A stretch of 64,000 nucleotides of DNA. It comes from Filimonas effusa. GTDB taxonomy: Bacteria > Bacteroidota > Bacteroidia > Chitinophagales > Chitinophagaceae. Below are positions 16,609 to 25,951 of the stretch, one piece after another. Below the pieces are notes generated by a model that worked only from the letters and a program-made list of their open reading frames with translations, did not search any database and was not told the DNA's origin. The number at the start of each line of letters is the position of its first letter. The stretch's first letter is position 1. The stretch is taken from contig NZ_SDHZ01000002.1 in the NCBI RefSeq assembly GCF_004118675.1, forward strand, positions 310,001-374,000. The letters run 5' to 3'. The translations under genes were made by a program, and so were the position numbers.

Positions 16609-18525
16609 CTACCAGCCTCCGCCACCACCACCTCCTCCTCCGCCGCCGGACGAACCGCCGCCACCGCTTCCCGAACTCCAGCTCGAACTGCCAGAACTAC
16701 CCGAACTGCCGGAACTGCTGCCCGATCTACTTCCCGATGAAACAGCTCCCACCTGCGCACGCTGCAACGAAGTATCCAAACGCTTCGACATAGCGCCGGC
16801 AAGCGCTCCATACGCAAAAGCTTCACCCGCATACCAGCCAGGACGATACTCCGTTTGTTTTAACACTCCCTCGAATTTTTTAGCCCATTTATTCTCCAGG
16901 TCAAGCGCTATTGCATAGGGCAACAAACGCTCAAACAACTCGGGAGTCAATTCCGGAGGCATCAGCATATTCAGCCGCCGCTCCTCCGCTGTCGACAAAT
17001 ACAAACGGAATCCTTTTAACTCAGCCCGCAACACACTTCCTTCCGGCGTATAAGCAGGTATCAATATTATAAACAAAACGAATCCCGTAATGATCATTAA
17101 AGAAAACACCAGCGACAATAAAGAAAATGAACTGATCCCCATTACCAGCATCCAGCTGGTTGCACCAAGAAAAGGCAACGAAAAAAACAAAAGAAGCAAC
17201 CCCGATACAAAAGCCTTTTCTCTGAAAAACTTGACCCCCATTACAAAAGCTCCAACACTTCCCACCCAGAATACCAATCCCAATGTCAAACCTATCGACA
17301 CCGACACCTCCTCCACAATAAACAGGAAGCCCAAAAGCACCAGAACAGTACACCAGCTGGCATGCCATAACTGGCGGGAATTGCTCTGGTAATAGTCCTT
17401 AATCGCCAACTCCGCTTTCAACTCCTTTTCCAGTTGACTCCTGGCATCGCTAAACCGCCTGTAATTTGTATTGCTTACAGTAAGCGTCGTGTTCTGCAAG
17501 AACAATCTCTTGTAAGTTTCCCGCTCTTCTTCAGACAATACCTGTATGTCTCCCGCCCGTTTTTCCAACGTAAAAACAGCGTTCTTCGCACGGGTCTGCC
17601 TTACAAAAAGCAGCTTCTTGACAGCCATATGAATGATTGTAACGGAAAAAAGCTTGCTATCTATTTTACGCTTATAAGCATAACGGATCTTAGCAGGCGA
17701 CCAGTCACGTGGAGGTTTAAAGCTGGGCACTACTACCTGGTCAGGCGCATCCCTCCCATATTTCCTCCAACGTTTATAATAAAAGCTATAAAGAAAAACA
17801 ACACCGGCCAATGCCAGTAAAAAATCTTTAAAGTACCAGATCTGCGGCCAAAAACCCAATGGCGGCGGACGCTGTATCAATCCCGGCTGCCACCCGGCTG
17901 CTATCGTCAATCCTTCAAACACACCCAATCCAAAAGCCTTGAACACTGCGTTGCCGCCCGCATCAGCTTTTGCATTGCAATCCCGGGCCGCCGACCCTCT
18001 TACACCGGTATAACACGACATCTGCTTTACGGGCGCTCCTGCGGGTAAATGCATGACCGCTTCTACAGTATCGATAGGAAACTCCCAGGCATTGCCCGTT
18101 ACATTCCAATACAACTCATCATATTCCTTGAAAAAACCAACATGCCCCCTCGATTCATAACTTATCCGGTAAGTATATGTTCCACTTTCCAGAAACATAT
18201 TGGCATTACCGATATAAATGATCAGGGAACCATTTTTATCCGCTACATGATACGGCTCCTGCTCACCATCCCTTTGTACATCGGTAACCTTCACATCAAC
18301 ACGCTGTTTCCGGCCAAACCTGTCCTTCCGGAAATAAGGAAGCGTTCTGAAGATCCCGCGTTTTATCTTGTCACCGTCAGCCACCACCTTTATTGTCTCC
18401 GTCACCTTTACAAGCCCGGACGTATCTACGATTATATCGGAGCGAAACGACAATATCCTTTCCGGCAGTTGAGCCGCCGCCAGCTGACATATCAGCAGCA
18501 AAAGAAGAAAACAGTATTTTTTCAT
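16609..18525 (-). CDS. DUF2207 membrane protein with Gly/Ser-rich tail
   Basis: A 638-residue membrane protein. A signal peptide (1-18) precedes an extracytoplasmic DUF2207 domain (about 20-215; VTETIKVVADGDKIKRGIFR, GTYTYRISYESRGHVG). One membrane helix follows near 235, then a cytoplasmic part and a group of hydrophobic helices around 395-495. The last 40 or so residues are almost pure Ser/Gly and end in a Gly run and Trp; this tail is common in the family. The start codon overlaps the LemA stop by 4 bp, so LemA and DUF2207 are coupled, as in many bacteria. Function is unknown, but the pair is linked to envelope stress or surface structures. Confidence 0.85.
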   Translation of the reverse strand: MKKYCFLLLLLICQLAAAQLPERILSFRSDIIVDTSGLVKVTETIKVVADGDKIKRGIFRTLPYFRKDRFGRKQRVDVKVTDVQRDGEQEPYHVADKNGSLIIYIGNANMFLESGTYTYRISYESRGHVGFFKEYDELYWNVTGNAWEFPIDTVEAVMHLPAGAPVKQMSCYTGVRGSAARDCNAKADAGGNAVFKAFGLGVFEGLTIAAGWQPGLIQRPPPLGFWPQIWYFKDFLLALAGVVFLYSFYYKRWRKYGRDAPDQVVVPSFKPPRDWSPAKIRYAYKRKIDSKLFSVTIIHMAVKKLLFVRQTRAKNAVFTLEKRAGDIQVLSEEERETYKRLFLQNTTLTVSNTNYRRFSDARSQLEKELKAELAIKDYYQSNSRQLWHASWCTVLVLLGFLFIVEEVSVSIGLTLGLVFWVGSVGAFVMGVKFFREKAFVSGLLLLFFSLPFLGATSWMLVMGISSFSLLSLVFSLMIITGFVLFIILIPAYTPEGSVLRAELKGFRLYLSTAEERRLNMLMPPELTPELFERLLPYAIALDLENKWAKKFEGVLKQTEYRPGWYAGEAFAYGALAGAMSKRLDTSLQRAQVGAVSSGSRSGSSSGSSGSSGSSSWSSGSGGGGSSGGGGGGGGGGGW

Positions 18526-19100
18526 CGGGTAGCGTTAAAAGACACCTGGGGCACCTGTAAATGATCATTGTTCTCCAACTCAAAATAGTCACCTTTCTCA
18601 AACTTCCCCATCCCCGCTATAACACTGGCAGGAAAGCTTTCAACGAGAATATTGTTCTCTCTTACACTGGCATTATAATAACGTCTTGCCGATTCAATCT
18701 CAGTCTCCAGCCGGGCAAGATCATCCTGTAACTGCCGGAAATTTTCACTGGCCTTCAAATCCGGATAACTTTCTGCCACAGCAAAAAAACTCCCTAAAGC
18801 CTGGCTAAAACGCTGCTCTGCAGGCAGTTTCTCTCCCGGAGCAGACGCCTTCATCGCCATAGACCTGTTAACAGATACCTGCTCCACCACGCCTTTTTCA
18901 AAAGCTGCATATCCCCTGACAATCTCCAGCAGGTTGGGCACCAGATCATACCTTTTTTTCAAAAAAACAGTGATGCCGCTCCATGCTTCGCGCCTGTAAT
19001 TCCTGGCCTTAACAAGCCGGTTATAAGTGCTGATTGCCCAGAAAATGAACAGGAAAATGAGAGCAGAAACAATAAGGATTATCCAGGTTGTGCTTTCCAT
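18522..19100 (-). CDS. lemA: LemA family membrane protein
   Basis: A LemA-type protein of about 192 residues: one N-terminal membrane helix (about 6-25) and a long helical domain. Signatures include YNRLVKARNYRREAWSGI, KKRYDLVPNLLEIVRGYA, SYPDLKASENF, LQDDLARLETEI and RRYYNASVRENNILVESFP. The internal ATG just before ESTTWII is chosen because the helix then starts where it does in relatives; an ATG 16 codons upstream would add a charged extension. LemA is widely paired with DUF2207 proteins and its role is unresolved. Confidence 0.85.
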   Translation of the reverse strand: MESTTWIILIVSALIFLFIFWAISTYNRLVKARNYRREAWSGITVFLKKRYDLVPNLLEIVRGYAAFEKGVVEQVSVNRSMAMKASAPGEKLPAEQRFSQALGSFFAVAESYPDLKASENFRQLQDDLARLETEIESARRYYNASVRENNILVESFPASVIAGMGKFEKGDYFELENNDHLQVPQVSFNATR

Positions 19101-19289
19101 TCGGATTGTTTTTTGATCTAAGAGCCTTATAAACAAATATTTTGCCATATATAATCCGCTCTAATCATAACGCTCCCTGCAAAGCGGGCATTTCAACTGC
19201 CTGGGCAGCTCCAGCCCTCAACGCTTACCCTTTACCCGCCCCAACAGCAGCTCTCCCACACGAAAAATGGCTGAGAACCCGCCGTTGCG

Positions 19290-19297
19290 TACTTTTG
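19290..19297 (+). promoter_or_regulatory. -7 promoter box (TACTTTTG) upstream of the DbpA-like helicase
   Basis: TACTTTTG matches the Bacteroidota -7 box TAnnTTTG and ends 5 bp before the ATG chosen for the helicase. That would give a transcript with almost no leader. No clear -33 element is visible. Confidence 0.4.
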
Positions 19298-19302
19298 CAG
19301 GA

Positions 19303-20625
19303 ATGCAACAGAAATATTCCATAGAAGAGATCATCAGCTATTTTGATATCGACCAGTTAAATAGCATGCAACAGGCATCGTTGGCCGCACCCGCAGATCA
19401 GGACATCATTCTCCTGTCCGCCACGGGCTCCGGCAAAACCCTTGCGTTCCTGCTGCCCATGTTACAAACACTCGACAGCACCAATAAACAAACCCAGGCA
19501 CTGATAATAGCCCCTTCCCGCGAACTGGCTCAGCAAATTGAAACAGTCTTCAAACGCATGCGCACCGGCTTGAAAGTGACCTGCTGCTACGGCGGCCACC
19601 TTCGCGAAACAGAAGAAAATAACCTGATAGAACCACCGGCAGTGCTCATTGGGACGCCCGGACGCCTCGCCGATCATATTCGCAGAGGCAATATCACCCT
19701 CCCGGGTATCACCACACTCATACTGGACGAATTCGACAAATCGCTCGAAGCCGGATTTCACGATGAGCTCTCCTTTATTATATCGTCTCTCCCTTCCATC
19801 AAAAAAAGAATGCTGATCTCCGCCACAGAGTCAGTAGAGATCCCGGATTTCGTTAATCTGAACGAACCGCTCGAACTGAACTTCCTGGGCGATGCAGCAG
19901 CCGACAGCAACAAACTGGCAATCCAATACGTGCTGTCCGACGAAAAAGATAAAGTGGATACACTCTTCCGGCTCATCTGCCATCTCGGCAACCGCCTTAC
20001 CATCGTATTCTGTAATCACCGCGATGCCGTAGAGCGCACCAGCGCATTACTGCTTGAAAAAGGGATCTATAACGAATTCTACCATGGCTCAATGGAGCAG
20101 CGCGACCGCGACAGCGCCCTCAGTAAATTCAGAAATGGCACCGTATCGGTACTGGTAACAACCGACCTGGCAGCCAGAGGCCTCGACATACCTTTTATCC
20201 GGTACATCATCCATTATCACCTGCCTGCCACCCAGGAGATCTATACCCATCGCAACGGAAGAACAGCACGTATGGAAGCCAGCGGTACCGCCATACTCCT
20301 GCTTGGTCCCGAAGAAAAGATCCCGGACTATATAACAGAAACAGTGCAGCCCATTGAATTGCCCGAAAAAGCAGTACTTCCGGAAAAACCCAAATGGACG
20401 ACCTTTTTTATTGCAGCGGGCAAAAAAGACAAGGTGAATAAAATTGACATCGTCGGCTTCCTGTCGAACAGAGGACAATTAAAAAAGGAAGACATCGGTT
20501 TAATCGACGTGAAAGACTTCTTCTCATTTGTAGCCATCCGGAAATCAAAAGCCAGTCATACCCTTCAGCTTATCCGGAACGAAAAGATCAAAAACAAAAA
20601 AGTGAAGATTGAAATAGCAAAATAA
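19303..20625 (+). CDS. DbpA-like DEAD-box RNA helicase
   Basis: An ATP-dependent RNA helicase of about 440 residues. The core motifs are ATGSGKT (I), PSRELAQQ (Ia), GTPGR (Ib), DEFD in place of DEAD (II), SATES (III), and HRNGRTAR (VI), where the usual second Gly is Ala. The C-terminal 75 residues match the DbpA RNA-binding domain (FFIAAGKKDKVNKIDIVGF, IGLIDVKDFFSFVAI), which in DbpA binds the hairpin 92 region of 23S rRNA. A role in large-subunit assembly is therefore likely. I chose the second ATG because a promoter-like TACTTTTG sits just before it; the ATG 12 codons upstream is the alternative. Confidence 0.85.
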   Translation: MQQKYSIEEIISYFDIDQLNSMQQASLAAPADQDIILLSATGSGKTLAFLLPMLQTLDSTNKQTQALIIAPSRELAQQIETVFKRMRTGLKVTCCYGGHLRETEENNLIEPPAVLIGTPGRLADHIRRGNITLPGITTLILDEFDKSLEAGFHDELSFIISSLPSIKKRMLISATESVEIPDFVNLNEPLELNFLGDAAADSNKLAIQYVLSDEKDKVDTLFRLICHLGNRLTIVFCNHRDAVERTSALLLEKGIYNEFYHGSMEQRDRDSALSKFRNGTVSVLVTTDLAARGLDIPFIRYIIHYHLPATQEIYTHRNGRTARMEASGTAILLLGPEEKIPDYITETVQPIELPEKAVLPEKPKWTTFFIAAGKKDKVNKIDIVGFLSNRGQLKKEDIGLIDVKDFFSFVAIRKSKASHTLQLIRNEKIKNKKVKIEIAK

Positions 20626-20974
20626 AAAAGCCCTCTTGTAGAAACAAAAGGGCGTCTTCGATTGCTTGCCATATGAAAAATCTTCAACCCCTAAGGGCTT
20701 ATAATATTATAATCAGTTCAATATGATCTTCTTGTAAGGAAAGGCAAAACTAATACACCATCCAGGCTAAAACCTATCCTAACACGTTAAATTAATATAA
20801 AGATTGTGCCACATTTTTCAATTCACGGATACATAAATCATTAAAATATGCATCACTTTTCTCTTTATGAAGCAAAGTAAAGGATTAAATACCTAAAAAC
20901 AATAACATATTTTATTTTTAAATACGTCTTTAAGCTCAACCCGCGTCCACTAAAAAATCATAAACAAGTGATTA
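20626..20974. other. Convergent intergenic region between the helicase and aminotransferase
   Basis: About 350 AT-rich bases without a gene. It contains the helicase terminator and a perfect 14-bp AT palindrome (TTATAATATTATAA) at 20699-20712. I see no further structure. Confidence 0.6.
20630..20653 (+). terminator. Terminator after the DbpA-like helicase
   Basis: A GCCCT/AGGGC stem extended inward by TGT/ACA lies 5 bp after the helicase stop. It is preceded by an A tract but followed by a weak pyrimidine run. Confidence 0.5.
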
Positions 20975-22177
20975 TTAATTAGTTCTACCGGGATACACTT
21001 TTAGCGCTTCTTCAAGGCAGTTCATAGCTCTATCTATTGCACTTTCATTTAATACGTAGGCGAGCCTTACTTCCTGCTTCCCAAGGCCCGGAGTACCATA
21101 AAAACCACTGGCCGGCGCCATCATTACGGTCTGCTTTTGATATTCAAAACTTTCCAGGAGCCATTGGCAAAATACGTCGGCATCATCCACCGGAAGCTGC
21201 GCCATTGCATAAAACGCGCCGCCCGGGTTAGGACAAAACACACCTGGCATCGCATTAAGCCGCTCAACAATCAGGTCACGCCTCGATTTATAAGCCGCCT
21301 TGGTTTCATCAAAATAATCTGCCGGCAGATCAACAGCCGCTTCACCCGCTATCTGGGCAAAACTGGGTGGACTTAACCTTGCCTGCGCAAATTTCATCAC
21401 AGTTTCAATCAAAGCTTTATTGCGGGTAACAAATGCCCCAATTCTGCCGCCACACGCGCTGTACCTTTTGCTGATGGTATCCATCAGTACCACGTGATCT
21501 TCAATACCCTCCAGCTGCATGGCGCTGAAATGCTCTCCTTCGTAACAAAATTCACGATAAGCTTCATCCGAAAACAGGTAAAGATTGTGTTTGGTAACAA
21601 GCTCCTTCAGCACAAGCATCTCTTCTTTACTGTAGAGATATCCTGTAGGATTATTAGGATTACAAATAATGATCGCCTTTGTACGTGGCGTGATAGCCTT
21701 CTCAAACTCTTCAATTGCCGGTAAAGCAAAGCCATTATGAATACTGGAAGAAATAGGCACTACCTTAACGTCGGCCTCAACAGCAAAACCATTGTAGTTG
21801 GCATAAAAAGGCTCCGGTATAATAACCTCATCACCCGCATCAAGACAGGCCATAAATCCAAACAGGATCGCTTCCGACCCTCCGGTGGTAATAATGATCT
21901 GTTCGGGAGTTACCTGAACACCTACCTGGTTATAATATTGAACCAATTTTTTCCGGTAGCTTTCATTACCCGCACTATGGCTGTATTCCAGAATTTTAAA
22001 TTCTGAATGACGCACCGCATCAAGTACCATTTTGGGAGTTTCAATGTCAGGTTGTCCAATGTTTAAATGGTATACGATCGTTCCTCGCTTCTTGGCAGCT
22101 TCGGCATAGGGCACAAGCTTTCTTATAGGGGAAGCAGGCATTTCCCTGCCTCTGTTACTGATCTTTAGTTTTGACAT
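20975..22177 (-). CDS. Pyridoxal-phosphate aminotransferase class I/II (aspartate aminotransferase-like)
   Basis: A 400-residue fold-type I aminotransferase. It has NIGQPDIETP at the N-terminus, TTGGSEAI, the CNPNNPTGY block, SDEAYREF with the cofactor Asp/Tyr, and the PLP lysine in DTISKRYSACGGRIG. The substrate cannot be decided from sequence; relatives annotated as aspartate, alanine or aromatic aminotransferases share these blocks. The start is the ATG preceding SKLKISNRG; the frame extends upstream only to a TTG. It stands alone, with a terminator for the DUF1573 pair just upstream. Confidence 0.85.
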   Translation of the reverse strand: MSKLKISNRGREMPASPIRKLVPYAEAAKKRGTIVYHLNIGQPDIETPKMVLDAVRHSEFKILEYSHSAGNESYRKKLVQYYNQVGVQVTPEQIIITTGGSEAILFGFMACLDAGDEVIIPEPFYANYNGFAVEADVKVVPISSSIHNGFALPAIEEFEKAITPRTKAIIICNPNNPTGYLYSKEEMLVLKELVTKHNLYLFSDEAYREFCYEGEHFSAMQLEGIEDHVVLMDTISKRYSACGGRIGAFVTRNKALIETVMKFAQARLSPPSFAQIAGEAAVDLPADYFDETKAAYKSRRDLIVERLNAMPGVFCPNPGGAFYAMAQLPVDDADVFCQWLLESFEYQKQTVMMAPASGFYGTPGLGKQEVRLAYVLNESAIDRAMNCLEEALKVYPGRTN

Positions 22178-22246
22178 GGCGCAAATGTCTTTAGAATCGT
22201 TATAAAAATCAAACAATTTTTAAACGCTATATTCTTTAAAAAAAAT

Positions 22247-22280
22247 GGGTGTTAAAAGGTCGTAGATCCCTTTAACACCC
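22247..22280 (-). terminator. Rho-independent terminator after the DUF1573 pair
   Basis: A perfect 10-bp stem (GGGTGTTAAA/TTTAACACCC) with a 14-nt loop is followed on the minus strand by an uninterrupted run of eight T after one A. It lies 26 bp past the second DUF1573 gene. Confidence 0.88.
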
Positions 22281-22306
22281 AATTCATTATAGTAAGTCAA
22301 ATCTGT

Positions 22307-22699
22307 TTACTTCGTCTTCGCAGGAGCAGTAACCACCTCACCGGAAATGGTCAGCTGAACTGGTTGCTGCACGTTTGCAATCTTCACATGAACATTTTTT
22401 GTAAACTGGCCGGCAGCAACTGCATTATAAGTAACCTTGATCTCGCCGGTTTTTCCTTTCAAAATAGGAGTTTTGGGATAAACAGGCGTAGTACAACCAC
22501 ATTCAGCAGTAGCATTTTCAATAATAACAGTTTTATCGCTGGTATTAGTGAAAGTGAATGTAGTGGTAACCGGTACATTCTGGGGCACTTTACCAAAAGA
22601 ATGCTTTACTTCCTTAAACTCAAGCGGTGAAGTAGACGTGGTTTGAGCAAATGTAGCCGCAGAGATGAGCAGGCACGCGAACAGGAACAACTTCTTCAT
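22307..22699 (-). CDS. DUF1573 family secreted protein (second of a tandem pair)
   Basis: A 130-residue exported protein: signal peptide 1-18 (ending TFAQ), then one immunoglobulin-like DUF1573 domain. The diagnostic AECGCTTPVYPKTP block carries a Cys pair, after the preceding FTNTSDKTVIIENA strand. The family is very common in Bacteroidota and its function is unknown. The gene lies 26 bp after a homologous DUF1573 gene, with which it shares a transcript ending at the strong terminator. Confidence 0.85.
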   Translation of the reverse strand: MKKLFLFACLLISAATFAQTTSTSPLEFKEVKHSFGKVPQNVPVTTTFTFTNTSDKTVIIENATAECGCTTPVYPKTPILKGKTGEIKVTYNAVAAGQFTKNVHVKIANVQQPVQLTISGEVVTAPAKTK

Positions 22700-22725
22700 A
22701 CTTTCTTATTTTATCTGGTTCAATT

Positions 22726-23148
22726 TTACTTGGTTTTCGCAGCTGGCTGATCCTTGTAAGTATCGCCATGGAATAACAATTGTTTCGTAAGGCCATTAGA
22801 GAAATATACAGTCACTGACTTTACAAAATGGCCTTCGGTATAACCGTTAAAGCCCAAAGTTATTTTAAATTTCTGACCAGGAGCATAAGGACCTGCCTGC
22901 CACTTAGGCGTAGTGCAGCCGCAGCCAGCCTGAACATTATCTATTTTTACCGAATCTTTACTGATATTTTTAAGCTCCAGGTCAAATTCCACAGGCTTGC
23001 CGTAAGGGATCTTTCCCAGGTCATGATCCGTTTCCGAGAACGAAATCACCTTTTCGATGTCTTGAACAGGTGCTGTACCAGTGTTGGTTTGAGCGTGAAG
23101 GCTGCCAAAAGCTATTAAAAGCGCCAGGCAACAGGCTATTTTTTTCAT
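22726..23148 (-). CDS. DUF1573 family secreted protein (first of a tandem pair)
   Basis: A 140-residue homologue of the downstream gene: signal peptide 1-19 (ending LHAQ), then a DUF1573 domain with LKNISKDSVKIDNVQAGCGC and TTPKWQAGPYAPGQ. The two proteins share the CGCTTP core but differ elsewhere, so the duplication is old. It is the promoter-proximal gene, divergent from the long E1 dehydrogenase across a 155-bp gap. Function unknown. Confidence 0.85.
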   Translation of the reverse strand: MKKIACCLALLIAFGSLHAQTNTGTAPVQDIEKVISFSETDHDLGKIPYGKPVEFDLELKNISKDSVKIDNVQAGCGCTTPKWQAGPYAPGQKFKITLGFNGYTEGHFVKSVTVYFSNGLTKQLLFHGDTYKDQPAAKTK

Positions 23149-23291
23149 GTGATTAATTATTACTATCTGAACAATGTGATAAAGTTATTGATAAACTTTA
23201 TTTCCTACACTTTTCAGTAAGAATTTAAGCGGAGTTTATTACCTGACCTCCCAAATGAAAATCGTTTTGGACTTTCACGGGTGGTAAACCC

Positions 23292-23299
23292 TATTTTTG
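23292..23299 (+). promoter_or_regulatory. -7 promoter box (TATTTTTG) of the long E1 dehydrogenase
   Basis: TATTTTTG sits 4 bp before the start codon; a TTTG that could be the -33 element begins 26 bp upstream of the box, a slightly long spacing. The transcript would be nearly leaderless. Confidence 0.45.
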
Positions 23300-23303
23300 T
23301 GCC

Positions 23304-25697
23304 ATGAACAATACATCTGCAGATATTCAAATGAGCAATGACATGCTCTCTTACGAAGGGTTCAGAGCAGAGGTGCTGAAAGACTACAAAGTAGCGCTGG
23401 AAAGTCGCGAAGCTAGTTTACTCGGTCGCCGCGAGGTATTGACAGGCAAGGCCAAGTTTGGCATTTTTGGTGACGGTAAAGAACTTGCCCAGGTAGCTAT
23501 GGCTAAGTTTTTCCAGCCTGGCGACTGGCGCGCCGGTTATTATCGTGACCAGACTTTTATGTTTGCCACAGGTTTAGCTACAGTTGAACAGTTTTTTGCA
23601 CAACTGTACGCCGACCCCGATCTTAAAAATGAGCCCTTTAGTATGGGCCGTCAGATGAACGGCCACTTCGCTACCCGCATCGTGCAGGACAATGGACAGT
23701 GGGAACCGATAGCCGATAAGCTGAACGTATCTTCCGATATTTCAACAACTGCAGGCCAGATGCCCAGAGCACTCGGCCTCGCATTCGCCTCGAAAGCATT
23801 CCGCGAAGTAGCACAACTGCATTCAATGGAGCACCTGTCGCGTAACGGCTCCGAAATATGCTTCTGCACCATTGGCGACGCCTCTACTTCGGAAGGCCAT
23901 TTCTGGGAAGCCGTAAACGCCGCAGGCGTATTGCAGGTGCCCCTGGCCATTTTTGTATGGGACGACGGATATGGTATCTCCGTGCCTACAAAATACCAGA
24001 CCACCAAAGGATCTATCTCAGCAGCACTGAAAGGATTCCAGAAAAAAGACAATACCAACGGAGTTGATATATATAAAGTACAGGGCTGGGATTATGCCGG
24101 CATGTGCGAAGTGTTTGAATCGGCGCTCACCAGAATGCGCGACACGCATGTTCCCGCAGTATTTCATGTCGAAGAAATAACACAGCCACAGGGCCACTCC
24201 ACCTCCGGCAGTCATGAACGCTATAAATCGGCCGAAAGACTGGAATGGGAAAAAGAATGGGACTGTATCAAAAAAATGCGCGAATGGATCATCGAAAATG
24301 GCATTGCCAATGAAGATGAACTCGCCGCTATAGATGAAGCTGCCAAACAAATGGTGAAAGAAAGCAAGGCAAATGCCTGGCGCAAATACCAGCAGCCCAT
24401 CAAGGAACAGGTGCAGGAAGCAGTGTCGCTGATCCGCAACATGACGGTGAACGACATGGAAGCCTACAGCAAGGTTCAGGACCTGGCCAAAGACCTGGAA
24501 AACAACCGCGAACCGTTGCGCCGCCATATCATGCGCTCATTGGCGCTTGCTACGGAAATTGCTCCCGGGTCGCCATCGGTAGCCGAAGTAAAGGCCTACC
24601 GGAAAAAACTGCAGCAAATCAACGATCCGCTCTATAACAGTCTCCTGTATAACGAAGGTGAAAAAAGTGCCCTCAAAGTACCGGTAGTAACTCCGGCCAT
24701 CGATGAAACAGCACCGGTGATCAACGGCTACGAATTATTGAACAAATACTTCGACCAGCTCTTCGCCTCCAATCCTTCAGTACTGGCTTTTGGAGAAGAT
24801 GTGGGTAAGATCGGGGACGTAAACCAGGGCTTCGCCGGGCTACAGGAAAAACACGGCAAAAACAGGATCTTCGATACCGGTATCAGGGAGCTCACGATCA
24901 TAGGGCAAGGCATAGGACTCGCTTTACGCGGCTTAAGACCTATTGCCGAGATCCAGTATCTCGACTACCTGCTATACGGCCTTCAGCCGTTGAGCGACGA
25001 TGTGGCAACGCTCCATTACCGTACAGGTGGCCAGCAAAGCTGTCCGCTTATTGTACGTACCCGTGGCCACCGCCTGGAGGGTATCTGGCATAGTGGCTCT
25101 CCAATGGGCATGATGCTTAACGCCTTACGTGGCATATATCTTTGCGTTCCGCGCAACATGGTACAAGCTATCGGCATGTATAATACACTGCTCAAAGCCA
25201 ATGACCCGGCAATTATGGTGGAATGTTTGAATGGCTACCGCCTGAAAGAAACCATGCCCGCCAACCTGCTGGAATATACCGTTCCATTGGGTGTGCCCGA
25301 AGTAATAAAAGAAGGCGCCGATATCACGGTTGTATCTTACGGCTCCACACTCCGTATCGTTCAGGATGCAGCCGTACGTTTACAGGCATTAGGCATCGAT
25401 ATCGAGATCATCGACGTACAAACTTTACTTCCTTTCGATACACAGCATGTGATCTTCGGCTCATTGCAGAAAACCAACCGTATCATCTTTATCGATGAAG
25501 ATGTGCCCGGAGGCGGCGCTGCATACATGTTCAACAAAGTAATGGAAGAACAGGGTGGCTACAAATGGCTCGACGTAGCGCCACGAACGCTCACGGCAAA
25601 AGCGCACCGCCCTGCATATGGCAGCGATGGCGATTACTTCAGCAAACCAAATGCAGAAGACGTCATAGAAGCCATCCAGGACATGATGGCGGAATAA
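23304..25697 (+). CDS. Fused alpha-beta E1 component of a 2-oxoacid dehydrogenase (long form)
   Basis: A 797-residue thiamine-diphosphate enzyme joining E1-alpha (about 30-430) and E1-beta (about 470-797). The alpha part has the TPP-binding block GDASTSEGHFWEA and an EEITQPQGHSTSGSHERY loop; the beta part has AFGEDVGKIGDVNQGF, FDTGIREL and FIDEDVPGGGAA. It would decarboxylate a 2-oxoacid and pass the acyl group to an E2 lipoyl domain; E2 and E3 are not in the window. The branched-chain or an acetoin-like substrate cannot be told from sequence. A second, shorter fused E1 lies 0.9 kb away on the other strand. Confidence 0.85.
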   Translation: MNNTSADIQMSNDMLSYEGFRAEVLKDYKVALESREASLLGRREVLTGKAKFGIFGDGKELAQVAMAKFFQPGDWRAGYYRDQTFMFATGLATVEQFFAQLYADPDLKNEPFSMGRQMNGHFATRIVQDNGQWEPIADKLNVSSDISTTAGQMPRALGLAFASKAFREVAQLHSMEHLSRNGSEICFCTIGDASTSEGHFWEAVNAAGVLQVPLAIFVWDDGYGISVPTKYQTTKGSISAALKGFQKKDNTNGVDIYKVQGWDYAGMCEVFESALTRMRDTHVPAVFHVEEITQPQGHSTSGSHERYKSAERLEWEKEWDCIKKMREWIIENGIANEDELAAIDEAAKQMVKESKANAWRKYQQPIKEQVQEAVSLIRNMTVNDMEAYSKVQDLAKDLENNREPLRRHIMRSLALATEIAPGSPSVAEVKAYRKKLQQINDPLYNSLLYNEGEKSALKVPVVTPAIDETAPVINGYELLNKYFDQLFASNPSVLAFGEDVGKIGDVNQGFAGLQEKHGKNRIFDTGIRELTIIGQGIGLALRGLRPIAEIQYLDYLLYGLQPLSDDVATLHYRTGGQQSCPLIVRTRGHRLEGIWHSGSPMGMMLNALRGIYLCVPRNMVQAIGMYNTLLKANDPAIMVECLNGYRLKETMPANLLEYTVPLGVPEVIKEGADITVVSYGSTLRIVQDAAVRLQALGIDIEIIDVQTLLPFDTQHVIFGSLQKTNRIIFIDEDVPGGGAAYMFNKVMEEQGGYKWLDVAPRTLTAKAHRPAYGSDGDYFSKPNAEDVIEAIQDMMAE

Positions 25698-25746
25698 GAA
25701 CAGATGGCAGAATAGCAGATAACTGCTAAGCATCTTTCTAAATAGA

Positions 25747-25773
25747 AATAGCCCCGGCAAAACCGGGGCTATT
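25747..25773 (+). terminator. Terminator after the long E1 dehydrogenase
   Basis: An 11-bp perfect stem (AATAGCCCCGG/CCGGGGCTATT) with a CAAAA loop lies 49 bp past the stop and is followed by TTATTATTTG. Confidence 0.8.
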
Positions 25774-25791
25774 TTATTATTTGCTAAAGAA

Positions 25792-25917
25792 TGCTAAAAA
25801 AACGATCATTTTGAAAGAAGCTTTTGAGAAGCTTTAAAGAAGCTTTGAGGATGCTTTAAGACTCCTTTTACAAAACCGCCTCTTTTTTTAGCAAAAGCTG
25901 ACACCGTTTTTTTAGCA
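25792..25917. repeat. 13-bp inverted repeats flanking short direct repeats
   Basis: TGCTAAAAAAACG at the left end and its exact complement CGTTTTTTTAGCA at the right end are 100 bp apart. Between them GAAGCTTT occurs three times in close spacing and a related GATGCTTT once, and another TTTTTTTAGCAAAA lies just before the right arm. No reading frame fills it. It could be a small mobile-element relic, a structured RNA, or a regulatory array upstream of nothing obvious; neither end carries a target duplication I can recognise. Confidence 0.45.
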
Positions 25918-25951
25918 AAACAGGATGCGCACAGTTTTCAACACTTCATTC

